A DNA stretch of 41,211 nucleotides from JACQID01 sp035289125 (GTDB taxonomy: Archaea; Aenigmatarchaeota; Aenigmatarchaeia; GW2011-AR5). A program made the translations under genes and the position numbers. The notes under the pieces are model-generated. The model searched no databases. It was not told the origin of the DNA and saw nothing but the letters and a program-made list of their open reading frames with translations. This document shows, one piece after another, positions 30,587 through 39,525 of this stretch (position 1 is the first letter of the stretch; every line of letters begins with the position of its first letter). The DNA lies in contig DATDXW010000064.1 in the NCBI GenBank assembly GCA_035289125.1, positions 1-41,211 on the forward strand. Reading direction: 5' to 3'.

Positions 30587-30704
30587 CGTAAAACGAATGA
30601 AGCACGTGGCTGCTCTTCTGCGAGTGAGCGTGGAAGATGTGCCGAAAGTGCTGAGGCGCTTCGCTGAAGATATCAAGCAGGCAAAAGGCATCGGGAAGGC
30701 TTGA
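30579..30704 (+). CDS. Possible 41-residue helical microprotein after alaS
   Basis: The frame from ATG 30579 overlaps the alaS end by 8 bases and encodes MDDVKRMKHVAALLRVSVED then VPKVLRRFAEDIKQAKGIGK and A. It is basic and amphipathic helical. The GAGGAAG 9-15 bases before the ATG is SD-like. It meets the end of the convergent gene at 30673 by 32 bases. It could be coupled to alaS, but may be chance. Confidence 0.35.
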   Translation: MDDVKRMKHVAALLRVSVEDVPKVLRRFAEDIKQAKGIGKA

Positions 30705-31110
30705 AAACGAGCACCGAGCAGAGCGCTTCCCTTATACTGGTTTCGTCCGGCTCTTTGATTGTTGTCGCGTTGATTGCGCTTTGCAATATTACATAAGTTT
30801 CATTTGAGCGCATCATTTCAACAATAAGCTGCTTCTGGCCGTCGATTCTTACCATCTCGTCCGGGAGCGTCGCCGAAAAATCAGCAATGCTCTGATTATC
30901 GTAGTAAAGTTTCATGAAAGTGAAGCCTGAGGATATATAAGCGCTTTCCGTGGCGCCATCTATGGCGTAGTCAACAACGAAGGAGTCAAGCTTCTGCATG
31001 TCTGCTGCGCCACCGGAGGCGCCGAATCCGGTTATAAAAAATGCGAAAGACGAAAATATCATCGTTGCTGTTATAACAAGAGCTCCTATCTTCTTCATAT
31101 CGCGTGGCAT
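30673..31110 (-). CDS. Hypothetical secreted or membrane-anchored protein
   Basis: This is a 145-residue protein. The N terminus MPRDMKKIGALVITATMIFS then SFAFFITGF is a signal peptide or single membrane anchor. The exterior part contains SFVVDYAIDGATESAYISSG and possible N-glycosylation sites (NQS, NET, NAT). A Cys pair lies near the end. I recognise no family. It is divergent from carA with about 66 bases between starts and convergent with alaS. Confidence 0.6.
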   Translation of the reverse strand: MPRDMKKIGALVITATMIFSSFAFFITGFGASGGAADMQKLDSFVVDYAIDGATESAYISSGFTFMKLYYDNQSIADFSATLPDEMVRIDGQKQLIVEMMRSNETYVILQSAINATTIKEPDETSIREALCSVLVFKPSRCLLPA

Positions 31111-31176
31111 TTTATCACTCTTTTATCAACAGCGAGCCTTTTTAAGAATTGCCCCCAGATTAAACGAGGGTTCTAT

Positions 31177-32199
31177 TTGAAAAAATATCTGGTTCTGGAA
31201 AACGGCACGATTTTTGAGGGCATTTCTTTCGGGTTTGACGGCGAAACGAGCGGCGAAGTCGTGTTCAACACGGGTATGACAGGCTATACAGAATCGCTTA
31301 CTGATCCTTCGTATAAAGGGCAGATACTTTGCCAGACTTACCCGCTGATAGGCAATTACGGCGTCCATGAGAAAGACGCCGAATCTTCGTCTATTCATGT
31401 CAAGGGCTATGTTGTCAACGAGCATTGTGATGAGCCGGAGAACGGGAAAACGATGGACGCGTTTCTTAAAGAGCACCACGTTCCGGGAATATCGGGAATA
31501 GACACGCGCATGCTCGCTAAGACGTTACGCACGCGCGGAACAATGTTGGGAGGGATATTCAACTCTCCCGTTGCACGCGAGTTGTACAACCCCAACAAGG
31601 ACGACCTCGTTTCGATGGTGACCACGCGGGAAATAAAAGAATTCGGAACAGGCAAGACTGTGGCGCTTATAGACTGCGGCGTGAAGATGAATATAATCCG
31701 TTCGCTGATACAGCGAAACTTGCGCGTCATCGTGATGCCTGCAACGTCCAGTATTGATGATATAATGGCGCTTAATCCGAGCGGACTGGTGGTGTCCAAT
31801 GGGCCAGGGGACCCGCAGAGCACGCGTTATGTCGTGGACACACTACGGAAGTTCATCGAATACAGGCTTCCGACGTTCGGAATATGCCTGGGCATCCAGC
31901 TTCTGGGGGGCGCACTGGGCGCAAGTACTTACAAGCTCACATTCGGGCACAGGGGGCAGAATCATCCATGCATGGACACGAAGACGAAAAGATGCTACAT
32001 GACTTCGCAGAATCATGGCTTCGCCGTGAAAGACCTGCCGGAAACTCTGGAAGCGACAATGGTGGACATGAACGATGGAACGATAGAAGGATTCACACAT
32101 AAAAGGCTGCCCGTATTCGCCGTGCAGTTCCATCCAGAAGCTGCGCCGGGCCCGCAGGATACTTCTTTTCTCTTTGACAAATTCACGAGGATGCTATGA
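31177..32199 (+). CDS. carA: Carbamoyl-phosphate synthase small subunit
   Basis: This 340-residue subunit hydrolyses glutamine and passes ammonia to CarB. The N domain has YLVLENGTIFEGISFGFDGE and DPSYKGQILCQTYPLIGNYG. The class I amidotransferase domain has the nucleophile in TFGICLGIQLLGGALGA and the catalytic His-Glu in AVQFHPEAAPGP. It starts at TTG 31177, as no ATG lies suitably upstream and the N terminus MKKYLVLENG fits the family. The stop overlaps the carB start (ATGA). Products feed pyrimidine and arginine synthesis. Confidence 0.95.
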   Translation: MKKYLVLENGTIFEGISFGFDGETSGEVVFNTGMTGYTESLTDPSYKGQILCQTYPLIGNYGVHEKDAESSSIHVKGYVVNEHCDEPENGKTMDAFLKEHHVPGISGIDTRMLAKTLRTRGTMLGGIFNSPVARELYNPNKDDLVSMVTTREIKEFGTGKTVALIDCGVKMNIIRSLIQRNLRVIVMPATSSIDDIMALNPSGLVVSNGPGDPQSTRYVVDTLRKFIEYRLPTFGICLGIQLLGGALGASTYKLTFGHRGQNHPCMDTKTKRCYMTSQNHGFAVKDLPETLEATMVDMNDGTIEGFTHKRLPVFAVQFHPEAAPGPQDTSFLFDKFTRML

Positions 32200-35100
32200 T
32201 GAACGTACGTAAAGTTCTGGTTATAGGAAGCGGTGCGATAAAAATCGGAGAAGCGGGTGAATTTGACTATTCGGGCGCACAGGCAATAAAGGCACTGAAG
32301 GAAGAAGGTATAGAAGTCGTGCTTGTCAACCCAAACATAGCGACTATACAGACAGATTCTAAATTCACGGACACGGTCTATTCGGTCCCGATAAAGCCTG
32401 CGTTCGTGGAGAAGGTGATAGAAAAGGAGAGACCGAACGGGATATTGCTGGGATTCGGCGGGCAGACCGCGCTTAATTGCGGGATAGAACTGTATGAAAG
32501 CGGCGTGCTGCGAAAGTATGGCGTGAAAGTTCTCGGCACGGGCATGGAGAGCATACGGAAAGCGAGCGACCGTGACTCATTCAGAACGCTAATGCTGGAA
32601 ATCGGCGTGCCGATACCGTTGAGTAAAAAAGCCACGGATGTCGAAGGAGCTCTAGCCGCGGCCAAAGAAATAGGATATCCCGTGATAGTGCGCGTAGCAT
32701 ACACGCTCGGCGGATACGGCTCGGGCATAGCTTACAACGATACAGAGCTCAGGGAGATATCATATCGTGGACTGTCTTACAGCAGAATAAGGCAGTTGCT
32801 GATAGAGGAGTATCTGGACGGGTGGAAGGAGATAGAATACGAAATAGTCCGCGACTGTGAAGACAACTGCATCATAATATGCAACATGGAAAACATGGAC
32901 CCCATGGGCGTCCATACCGGCGATTCCATAGTGGTCGCTCCCTCGCAGACGCTCAGCAATGGCGAATATCAGGCTATGCGTACCATGGCTTTCAAGGTGG
33001 CTCGCGCGCTTGACATCGTGGGCGAATGCAATATACAGTATGCCGTCGAGCCAAAAAGCGGCGCATTCAAAGTCATAGAAGTGAATTCGCGGCTTTCAAG
33101 AAGCTCAGCTCTTGCAAGCAAAGCCACGGGATATCCAATAGCCTACATAGCGGCGAAACTTTCGCTCGGGCATCCGTTGCGTGACTTAAAAAACAAAATA
33201 ACCGACACGACTGCGTTCTTTGAGCCTGCATTGGATTACATCGCAGTTAAGATACCGCGATGGGACTTCAGAAAGTTCAAAGGTATAGCCATGGCGCTCG
33301 GTCCGCAAATGAAATCCGTGGGAGAAGTCATGGCTCTCGGGAGGACGTTCGAAGAAGCCTTGCAGAAGGCCGTGAGGATGCTTGATACCGGCAGTGAGCT
33401 TACGTCGCTTGACTGCGCCGTGGATAAGGAGAAGCTGCGCATCCCGAATGAAAAAAGAATTTACCATATAGCCAACGCGCTTAGAACGGAGAGCGTTGAG
33501 CACGTGGCTTCCCTCACAAAAATAAGCCCGTGGTTCATATACAAAATCAAAAATATCACGGATGCGGAAAAGAACGCCTTGCTCGACAGGGAGAATCTCC
33601 GCAAGCTGAAGAGAATGGGGTTCTCCGATAAAAGGATAGCCTCGCTCACGGGCATGGGCGAGAGTGACGTCAGAAGCCTGCGCAAATCTTTCGGAATAAT
33701 ACCAGTCGTGAAGCAGATAGACACTACCGCGGCAGAGTGGGAAGCCAAGACGAACTATCTATATCTCACATACTGGGGCAGTGAAGACGACATTATCTTT
33801 GAGAAAAAGAAAAAAATCGCCGTGCTGGGCTCCGGATGTTACCGCATCGGCTCTTCCGTCGAGTTTGACTGGTGCTGCGTCAACATGGCATGGGCGATGA
33901 AAAAATACGCGGATGAAATAATAATGATAAATTATAACCCGGAGACCGTCTCCACTGATTATGATACGGTCGATAAACTTTACTTCGATGAATTGACGCT
34001 TGAACGGATACTGGATATAACAGACAAAGAAAATCCGGAGGGCGTCATAGTTTCCGTGGGCGGGCAGATACCTAACAATCTCGCGCTGCCGCTCGCCGAA
34101 CAGGGCGTGAAAATACTGGGAACGTCCGCGCAGAACATAGACAATGCCGAAGACCGCTCCAAATTCTCTTCGTTGCTTGACTGCATCGGCGTGAAACAGC
34201 CCGAATGGGCGATATTGAGCAGCATTGAAAGCGCCAAGGCATTCTCAGAGAAAGCGGGCTATCCCGTGCTTGTGCGCCCGTCTTACGTCCTGTCCGGCTC
34301 TGCGATGACTGTGATATTTGACGACGCGCAACTTGGCGCGTATATGGGTGGCATGAACGGGGAGAAAAACGTCACGATTTCCAAGTTCCTTACAAACGCA
34401 AAGGAAGTGGAGATAGACGGCGTGCGGGGCGAACGCGTCTACGTAGGCGCGATACTTGAGCATATAGAGAACGGCGGCGTGCACTCCGGGGATGCTACAA
34501 TGGTGATACCTACAGTGACGATAAGCGAAAAAACGAAAGATACGTTGAGAAGCATAGCCGTGAAAGTTGCGGACGCGCTGGATATACGCGGACCTTTCAA
34601 CATACAGTTCCTGGTGAAGGACGGTGACGCTTACGTCATAGAGTGTAACGTCCGCTCGTCCCGCAGCATGCCCTTCGTGTCGAAAGCAACGGGACGGAAT
34701 CTTATGGACATAGCGGCGCGCGCGATAATGAACGAACCCATGAGCGAAGAGTACGCCGAGCCTTCGCGGTATTGCGTCAAGTTCCCGCAATTCTCATTCA
34801 CCCGCATGGGCGCCGACCCGCTCACTGGCGTGGAAATGGTTTCCACGGGCGAAGTGGCGTGCTTCGGCGCCACGTTCGGCGAGGCGTTCATGAAAGCCGC
34901 CATTGCCGGCGACGTGAAGCTGCCGGGGGAGGATTCGGCTATATTCGTCACAGTCGGCGGGGACAAATCGCGGATAGAGGGGCCCATGCGAATGCTGTCG
35001 ACAAAGTTTAGGATTTACGCGACGGATACGACAGCTGATTTTCTGCGCAGCAAAGGGATAAAATGCACAACGCTTTACAAGGTGAACGAGGACAGGCAAC

Positions 35101-35315
35101 CCAACCTTCTTGATTATCTCATTGAAAAGAAACTGGACATGGTGATAAACATTCCCGACCTGTCACAGAACGCGCAGCAAGTCTTGCAGGACGAGGCACT
35201 GATAAGAAAGAAGGCTACGGAATTCGGCGTGCCCGTCATAACAAACATGGAGTTGCTTGATGTGGAGGCGCGCGTGCTTAGCTCGATGAACCTCGAAGAC
35301 CTTGTAAAGGTGTGA
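32196..35315 (+). CDS. carB: Carbamoyl-phosphate synthase large subunit
   Basis: This 1039-residue protein is two fused ATP-grasp synthetase halves. The first half begins VLVIGSGAIKIGEAGEFDYS and the second begins at about residue 545 with IAVLGSGCYRIGSSVEFDWC. ATP-grasp signatures include YPVIVRVAYTLGGYGSGIAY and YPVLVRPSYVLSGSAM. The C-terminal MGS-like regulatory domain (from KFRIYATDTTADFLRSKGI) ends VEARVLSSMNLEDL. The length is close to the usual 1060 residues, so the subunit is complete. It is translationally coupled to carA. Confidence 0.97.
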   Translation: MMNVRKVLVIGSGAIKIGEAGEFDYSGAQAIKALKEEGIEVVLVNPNIATIQTDSKFTDTVYSVPIKPAFVEKVIEKERPNGILLGFGGQTALNCGIELYESGVLRKYGVKVLGTGMESIRKASDRDSFRTLMLEIGVPIPLSKKATDVEGALAAAKEIGYPVIVRVAYTLGGYGSGIAYNDTELREISYRGLSYSRIRQLLIEEYLDGWKEIEYEIVRDCEDNCIIICNMENMDPMGVHTGDSIVVAPSQTLSNGEYQAMRTMAFKVARALDIVGECNIQYAVEPKSGAFKVIEVNSRLSRSSALASKATGYPIAYIAAKLSLGHPLRDLKNKITDTTAFFEPALDYIAVKIPRWDFRKFKGIAMALGPQMKSVGEVMALGRTFEEALQKAVRMLDTGSELTSLDCAVDKEKLRIPNEKRIYHIANALRTESVEHVASLTKISPWFIYKIKNITDAEKNALLDRENLRKLKRMGFSDKRIASLTGMGESDVRSLRKSFGIIPVVKQIDTTAAEWEAKTNYLYLTYWGSEDDIIFEKKKKIAVLGSGCYRIGSSVEFDWCCVNMAWAMKKYADEIIMINYNPETVSTDYDTVDKLYFDELTLERILDITDKENPEGVIVSVGGQIPNNLALPLAEQGVKILGTSAQNIDNAEDRSKFSSLLDCIGVKQPEWAILSSIESAKAFSEKAGYPVLVRPSYVLSGSAMTVIFDDAQLGAYMGGMNGEKNVTISKFLTNAKEVEIDGVRGERVYVGAILEHIENGGVHSGDATMVIPTVTISEKTKDTLRSIAVKVADALDIRGPFNIQFLVKDGDAYVIECNVRSSRSMPFVSKATGRNLMDIAARAIMNEPMSEEYAEPSRYCVKFPQFSFTRMGADPLTGVEMVSTGEVACFGATFGEAFMKAAIAGDVKLPGEDSAIFVTVGGDKSRIEGPMRMLSTKFRIYATDTTADFLRSKGIKCTTLYKVNEDRQPNLLDYLIEKKLDMVINIPDLSQNAQQVLQDEALIRKKATEFGVPVITNMELLDVEARVLSSMNLEDLVKV

Positions 35316-35367
35316 ATTGAAATTAACGGGAGCACACTTTGCCATATATAGGATTCTTTTGACTGTT

Positions 35368-35964
35368 TCATGGTTTCTCTGATATATCATTTATCTGTTG
35401 CCACAAAAACTCTTCCTGTCTACGTAGGAACGGCGTCTTGCCGTCACCGGAACCAACGCCACTGTATGACGTCGCGTGCATGGCATCTTCATAACCGTAA
35501 TTGTACACGACCGCCTGACCGCGTCCCGTGCCCAGCACTGCGATGATAGGAGCGGCGTTTATTATTGCCGCAGCGCCTTTGACCAAGTCCGGATAATTGT
35601 CTCCTATGTAGCAATACGTTTTCGGGTCATTGTGCAACAATGCCGCCATCAACGCCGCTTCCCTGTAGCCAACTTGGCCTGCGCGCATATAACCCCTGCC
35701 GCGCCTCTGCGCCATCGCCCGGCGCGGCTCAAGAACCATGACGCGGGTGCATAATTCGGCTATGTTCCTGTACTGTAGCATTTTCTCTTCGGTGGTTGCT
35801 ACTCCGCCCGGCATTTGGAAAAAAGAAGTAGCAGCAGGCACGGCCAAGACACCTGCGAGGTATTTTCCTACTTCCGATGGAATGCCGGGTATGCGCGAAA
35901 CTATTTGCTCGTGAAAGAAATTAGAAACGCCGTCTTGCCCGTATATTTTGACATCCCCATGCAT
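35368..35964 (-). CDS. Hypothetical protein, 198 residues
   Basis: ATG 35964 is chosen because the longer frame would extend into tRNA-Gln. The protein reads MHGDVKIYGQDGVSNFFHEQ, a weakly hydrophobic region (YLAGVLAVPAATSFFQM), an Arg-rich patch (RRAMAQRRGRGYMR), then YREAALMAALLHNDPKTYCY and AAPIIAVLGTGRGQAVVYNY. There is no certain domain. It lies directly downstream of tRNA-Gln on the same strand and is convergent with carB. Confidence 0.55.
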   Translation of the reverse strand: MHGDVKIYGQDGVSNFFHEQIVSRIPGIPSEVGKYLAGVLAVPAATSFFQMPGGVATTEEKMLQYRNIAELCTRVMVLEPRRAMAQRRGRGYMRAGQVGYREAALMAALLHNDPKTYCYIGDNYPDLVKGAAAIINAAPIIAVLGTGRGQAVVYNYGYEDAMHATSYSGVGSGDGKTPFLRRQEEFLWQQINDISEKP

Positions 35965-35990
35965 AGCAAATATGCAGGACAGAAAATAAA

Positions 35991-36063
35991 TAGCCCCGGG
36001 CGGATTCGAACCGCCGTATCCAGCTCCAGAGGCTGGCATCCTGGGCCACTAGACGACGGGGCT
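35991..36063 (-). tRNA. tRNA-Gln (CTG)
   Basis: On the minus strand the acceptor AGCCCCG pairs with CGGGGCT, the anticodon stem CCAGC pairs with GCTGG around loop CTCTGGA (anticodon CTG), and the T arm is GGCGG/CCGCC with loop TTCGAAT. The discriminator is A. The D stem includes a G-T wobble. There is no intron and no encoded CCA. Confidence 0.93.
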
Positions 36064-36151
36064 GCTGCAGTAAAGAGAGCGGGAGAGTTTAAAAATCCAC
36101 GCCATTAAGCAGGCGGTTTTGCGCGGCTTTTCTTTTTACTACTCGCAACTG

Positions 36152-36397
36152 TCAAATATCCCGCAACCGCTTGGAGCCGCTCTTTGTTATCAGATAGCAC
36201 GTAGAACCAACGGGGTTTATCACGGTCACAAGGTCTTTTTCCAAGAGTCCACGGGTGGCGACATCCAGAATGCTCGTGGCATCCCTGCCAGAGGCGCCGT
36301 TGTTTTTTCGCATGAACTCACGAAGCTCGGTCTTCGTTACAAGCTGGGCGTCGCCTATCTTTTTCAGCAGTTTCTCTTCCGCGGGCGTGAGCTTCAT
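36152..36397 (-). CDS. Small winged-helix protein
   Basis: This is an 81-residue protein from ATG 36397; an upstream in-frame ATG at 36430 is possible. It has the winged-helix pattern: TPAEEKLLKKIGDAQLVTKT, ELREFMRKNN, recognition-like ATSILDVATRGLLEKDL, wing VTVINPVGSTCYLITKSG. It is probably a DNA-binding regulator. It is divergent from the SecB-like gene over about 86 bases of AT-rich DNA. Confidence 0.6.
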   Translation of the reverse strand: MKLTPAEEKLLKKIGDAQLVTKTELREFMRKNNGASGRDATSILDVATRGLLEKDLVTVINPVGSTCYLITKSGSKRLRDI

Positions 36398-36483
36398 GTC
36401 ATCACAAGAACCATTCAAATGATTTAACAATACCTATAAAATATCAAATATAAAAGCATTTTGGATGTAATACTGGTGATAAC

Positions 36484-36891
36484 ATGCCTATAATCGCGGT
36501 CAATTTCAGAAAGATAGAAGCCGTAAACAATGAGAAGAAGGTAACCGGCGGAATGAACGTAAACAGCACGCCGAAGATAACCGATGTCAAAAAGCGGGAC
36601 AAGGTTTTTGACATCAAAAACGTGCTTTCGATTGAATACACTTACGAAACGAAATACGATCCTGCTGCCGGGCACGTAACCATAGAAGGCGAGGTGCTTT
36701 ATAGCACGGACAAGGTGGACGGCATCGTTGCGACGTGGAACAAGGAGAAGAAACTTGACGACGACATCGCAGTGGACGTTCTCAACACCATATTCAGGCA
36801 GTGCATATCCAAAACTATTTCCATCGCCGCTGACTTGCGCCTCCCGCCTCCTATACAGTTCCCGAACGTCGTGAAAGAAGAGAAGAAGTGA
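36484..36891 (+). CDS. Conserved archaeal protein, SecB-like fold suspected
   Basis: This 135-residue protein reads MPIIAVNFRKIEAVNNEKKV, then a central strand pair (VLSIEYTYETKYDPAAGHVT, IEGEVLYSTD), a short helix TWNKEKKLDDDIAVDVLNTI and a terminal LPPPIQFP. The order of four strands and a C-terminal helix, with a Pro-rich LPPPI end, resembles the SecB-like archaeal family (MJ0357 type) from memory. It could be a chaperone. Box A AATATAAAAG (36446-36455) about 30 bases before ATG supports the start. Function is unproven. Confidence 0.6.
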   Translation: MPIIAVNFRKIEAVNNEKKVTGGMNVNSTPKITDVKKRDKVFDIKNVLSIEYTYETKYDPAAGHVTIEGEVLYSTDKVDGIVATWNKEKKLDDDIAVDVLNTIFRQCISKTISIAADLRLPPPIQFPNVVKEEKK

Positions 36892-36978
36892 ACGGAGATT
36901 TGATGCCCCGGTTTTCTCCAGGCAAAGAGCGAAGGCGCGTTGCAAAAGTTTTTCGCAAACAAGAACGTCACTGTCACG

Positions 36979-37221
36979 ATGGAAGATATAACTGATTATT
37001 TAACGTGGGTTTCCGGAAATCCACGGTACCGATATGATGAACGCGAGCCTTGCACAAAATCCAACGGACTGACTGCCGCAGAACTGAAAAGAATGCAAAG
37101 CGCGAGCATGCCGGATATTCGGCATAATCCGAAAAACCACCCAAGGCCGCTGAAGCTTCTAAAAGATTCTACATATAATATAGGTAGCCACTTTAACCCT
37201 CACAAACGCGGGGGAGGTTAA
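36979..37221 (+). CDS. Hypothetical protein, about 80 residues
   Basis: The frame is open from TTG 36940 and has its first ATG at 36979 (MEDITDYLTWVSGNPRYRYD). It is basic and Pro/His/Asn-rich at the C end (IRHNPKNHPRPLKLLK, HFNPHKRGGG), which suggests a disordered nucleic-acid-binding tail. I recognise no family. The start is uncertain, since either codon lacks a clear SD. It follows the SecB-like gene by about 50-90 bases on the same strand. Confidence 0.4.
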   Translation: MEDITDYLTWVSGNPRYRYDEREPCTKSNGLTAAELKRMQSASMPDIRHNPKNHPRPLKLLKDSTYNIGSHFNPHKRGGG

Positions 37222-37342
37222 AGTATATTGTAGAGAATATATTTATGAAATCATATAATGAATCGCTATTAATTGTAGTATATATTATTGAAAACATATG
37301 AAATAGTATATATAAAAACCGTCCTTATGCCTAACATAAAAA

Positions 37343-37855
37343 CTATGACTCATCCTCCGTTATAGAGCTGCTGCCCGTATCATCATCCTGCGTTTCCTTG
37401 TCATTTGTGTGACGCGCTTGCCCTATTGTCAGTATATCGTCAAAATCTTTGCTTATCCGCCGCGTCTTGCGGAAAAACGCCTTCACGGAAGATTCAACTT
37501 TGTCCATGAGCCTGTTAGTCGTATTGGCGGTAAGAATATGTCCCTTGGCGCTGCCACTCGGTGTCTTTACGAATTCCACCAACCCGAGAGAACGCCATTT
37601 CCTTAGCTCTTCATACGTCTGGCTCTGCGAAACGCCCAGAACCGCGCTTATCTGTTCCGTGGAGAGAGGAATATCGTCTTTTTTGTATTTAAGCAGTTCC
37701 AAAAGAAGTTTTGCGTGATTTGCCCTGCTCTCTTTGCGTTTCAAGCCAAGCCGACGCACCCAGACGTCTGCCATATGCTCGGCTGTTACGGAGTCAAGCT
37801 GGTCCGGCGGGGAGACGCGCTGGAATACTATATCGGATAATTTGCGCTTCACCAT
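37343..37855 (-). CDS. Winged-helix transcription regulator
   Basis: This 170-residue protein has a helical N terminus, then a helix-turn-helix: STEQISAVLGVSQSQTYEEL, RKWRSLGLVEFVKT with a basic wing (PSGSAKGHILTANTTNRL). The C-terminal third is acidic and disordered (KETQDDDTGSSSITEDES). The start shares one base with the dCMP deaminase stop (TAATG), so the two genes are co-translated. It may control that operon. Family is not assigned beyond winged helix. Confidence 0.65.
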   Translation of the reverse strand: MVKRKLSDIVFQRVSPPDQLDSVTAEHMADVWVRRLGLKRKESRANHAKLLLELLKYKKDDIPLSTEQISAVLGVSQSQTYEELRKWRSLGLVEFVKTPSGSAKGHILTANTTNRLMDKVESSVKAFFRKTRRISKDFDDILTIGQARHTNDKETQDDDTGSSSITEDES

Positions 37856-38391
37856 TATAACCTCACTAACTCTATATTGGCATCCTTGAGCAGTTTCGTG
37901 CCTAAATCATCAGGATAGTCGTGCATTGCGACCACTTTCTTCAGGCCTGCGTTGATTATCATCTTGGCGCACTGCGTGCAGGCGGTGAACGTGGTATATA
38001 ATGTGGCCCCTTCTGTGCGCATCCCGTGCCGCGCCGCTTGGACGATGGTGTTTTCTTCGGCATGGCAGCAGCTGCATTTTTCCAGTGCAGCGCCGGACGG
38101 CACGTCCGACGAACAACGGACGCACCCGCCCTCGTTGCAGTTCTTTATTCCCGCGGGCGTGCCATTGTAACCCGTGGATATTATCTGCCTGTCTTTCACA
38201 AGCACCGCTCCTATCATGCGGCGGGAACAATTGGCGCGCCCTGCCACAGCCATGGCAATACTCATGAAATATTCGTCCCAACCGGGCCTTTTCACGAGCA
38301 CTTTTGTGCCGCCCTGGGTCGGGGTTTTGCTGCTGATTGTGCCTGTAAAGAGGGTATTTTTGCCGTCGCCGACGCTTTTTATGTTGGGCAT
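37855..38391 (-). CDS. dCMP deaminase-family zinc enzyme
   Basis: This is a 178-residue protein from ATG 38391. Zinc-site motifs are CHAEENTIVQAARHG (His ligand, catalytic Glu) and FTACTQCAKMIINAGLKKVV (two Cys ligands). An additional Cys/His set (NCNEGGCVRCSSD, CSCCHAEE) matches the second zinc of the dCMP deaminase family, and GYNGTPAGIKNC is also typical. It would make dUMP for thymidylate synthesis. A long in-frame ORF begins at 38610, but box A CTTTAAGT (about 38412-38420) lies just upstream of 38391. The first 40 residues are not conserved. Confidence 0.9.
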   Translation of the reverse strand: MPNIKSVGDGKNTLFTGTISSKTPTQGGTKVLVKRPGWDEYFMSIAMAVAGRANCSRRMIGAVLVKDRQIISTGYNGTPAGIKNCNEGGCVRCSSDVPSGAALEKCSCCHAEENTIVQAARHGMRTEGATLYTTFTACTQCAKMIINAGLKKVVAMHDYPDDLGTKLLKDANIELVRL

Positions 38392-38680
38392 AAGCCTTCT
38401 TTTGGCGGCGCGAAAACTTAAAGCTGTTTCATGATTAAGGCGGAATGGCACGGCAAAAGCGGCACTTCCTGCTGATTCGGCACATAACCTTGCTAGCGAT
38501 GAAAGGGCCCCCGTCCTGAGCAGTTTTGTTTTTTCCGTGTGCGAGTCGGAATAACTGGTTTTGATTGGAATACGGCGTTTATTGACTTTTGCACTGCCGG
38601 AAGACGCCAAAAAAATTCAGAATTTGACAGGAGTAATGGAAAAAATATTTTTGCGCCCATCATGTGATTTTATTGTATTA

Positions 38681-38914
38681 TTACAGTCCTATAGCTTTCC
38701 TCACGTCGTCCTCTATCCCCGGCCGTTTGATACCTTTGAAGAGTAAAGAGGGTCTATCGCCCCTATACTGCTTCACTTTTTTGAGCAATTGTGAGTAAGT
38801 AAGCCCGCCGGATACATAAGATGGCGGCTGCGGCGGCTGTGTTATTGTAATCTCGTATAATAAATGCCCCCTCCCTCTCGTGGTTGTGATCTCCAACGTA
38901 TAACGTTTTGACAT
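38681..38914 (-). CDS. Hypothetical protein, 77 residues
   Basis: This protein reads MSKRYTLEITTTRGRGHLLY then EITITQPPQPPSYVSGGLTY, a helix SQLLKKVKQYRGD and a basic end RPGIEDDVRKAIGL. An upstream in-frame ATG at 38926 is also possible. There are no membrane segments. I recognise no family. The 289 bases between this gene and the deaminase start hold no clear gene. Confidence 0.45.
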   Translation of the reverse strand: MSKRYTLEITTTRGRGHLLYEITITQPPQPPSYVSGGLTYSQLLKKVKQYRGDRPSLLFKGIKRPGIEDDVRKAIGL

Positions 38915-38926
38915 AATGTCGTACAT

Positions 38927-39268
38927 CCCATAAAAGCATTAATAATTACTGTCCATTCCGCCTTTTGAGCGGAATGTTTTATGTTAGGCTTGTGACATAC
39001 TTTTCTATATGGTTTTATATATAATGTTTTATATGTATTTTATTATATGCTTTCTTTTATATTGTTTCTAATTTATATTTTGTATTCACGCCTTTTTGTT
39101 TCCTGCAACTCTCACATAAGAATTCTAAGGACGCGCTTTGTGTGTAAGCGCGCGGCTCCCTGTGCCGATGGAAAGCATTCTATATCCGCTCGCCATTTAA
39201 AGTATTCGCAAACGATATGAAAACCGTAAAATGAAAAAATTAAATATTATGAAAAAAGGAAAAAACGC
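38927..39268 (+). other. AT-rich intergenic region with a G/C hairpin
   Basis: About 340 bases without a gene. 38990-39090 is extremely AT-rich with several TTTATAT elements. A hairpin CGCGCTT-TGTGTGT-AAGCGCG lies at about 39133-39153, with a minus-strand box A CTTTAAATGG around 39196-39205 facing it. A small RNA is possible but I cannot support one. Confidence 0.35.
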
Positions 39269-39502
39269 CTACCTTTTCTTCCTGGCATGCTTCGCCTTTT
39301 CGGGCATGCAGCATATCTGGGACTTGTAATACTTCGCCGCGGCCATCACTGTGAGGCCTACGAAATACTGCGCTACTAAAACGCCGGTCGCCATGTCCAA
39401 AGCCAGCATCGGGCGCGCAGTCCACTGATACGCGAGGGCACCTACCAGCAATACGAGCGACACCGCTCCCAATATGCCGTATGCTATGCAACTTTTGCAC
39501 AT
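39269..39502 (-). CDS. Small membrane protein with terminal Cys pairs
   Basis: This 77-residue protein starts MCKSCIAYGILGAVSLVLLV, then a second hydrophobic segment (MATGVLVAQYFVGLTVMAA), then YYKSQICCMPEKAKHARKKR. The two membrane segments are flanked by C-x2-C at the N end and CC at the C end, so all Cys may sit on the same side. SD-like AAGGTGAA precedes the ATG. It follows yidD by 23 bases and is probably the last gene of that operon. The family is unknown. Confidence 0.6.
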   Translation of the reverse strand: MCKSCIAYGILGAVSLVLLVGALAYQWTARPMLALDMATGVLVAQYFVGLTVMAAAKYYKSQICCMPEKAKHARKKR

Positions 39503-39525
39503 TTTTCATTCACCTTATTCATCTT

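Noticed and set aside
36424..36945. 173-codon minus-strand ORF opposite the SecB-like gene
   Set aside because: The plus-strand frame has a promoter, a good start and a family-like pattern; the minus frame has neither.
38561..38746. 61-codon plus-strand ORF
   Set aside because: It overlaps the 77-residue minus-strand gene, lacks a promoter at fitting distance and has no recognisable pattern.
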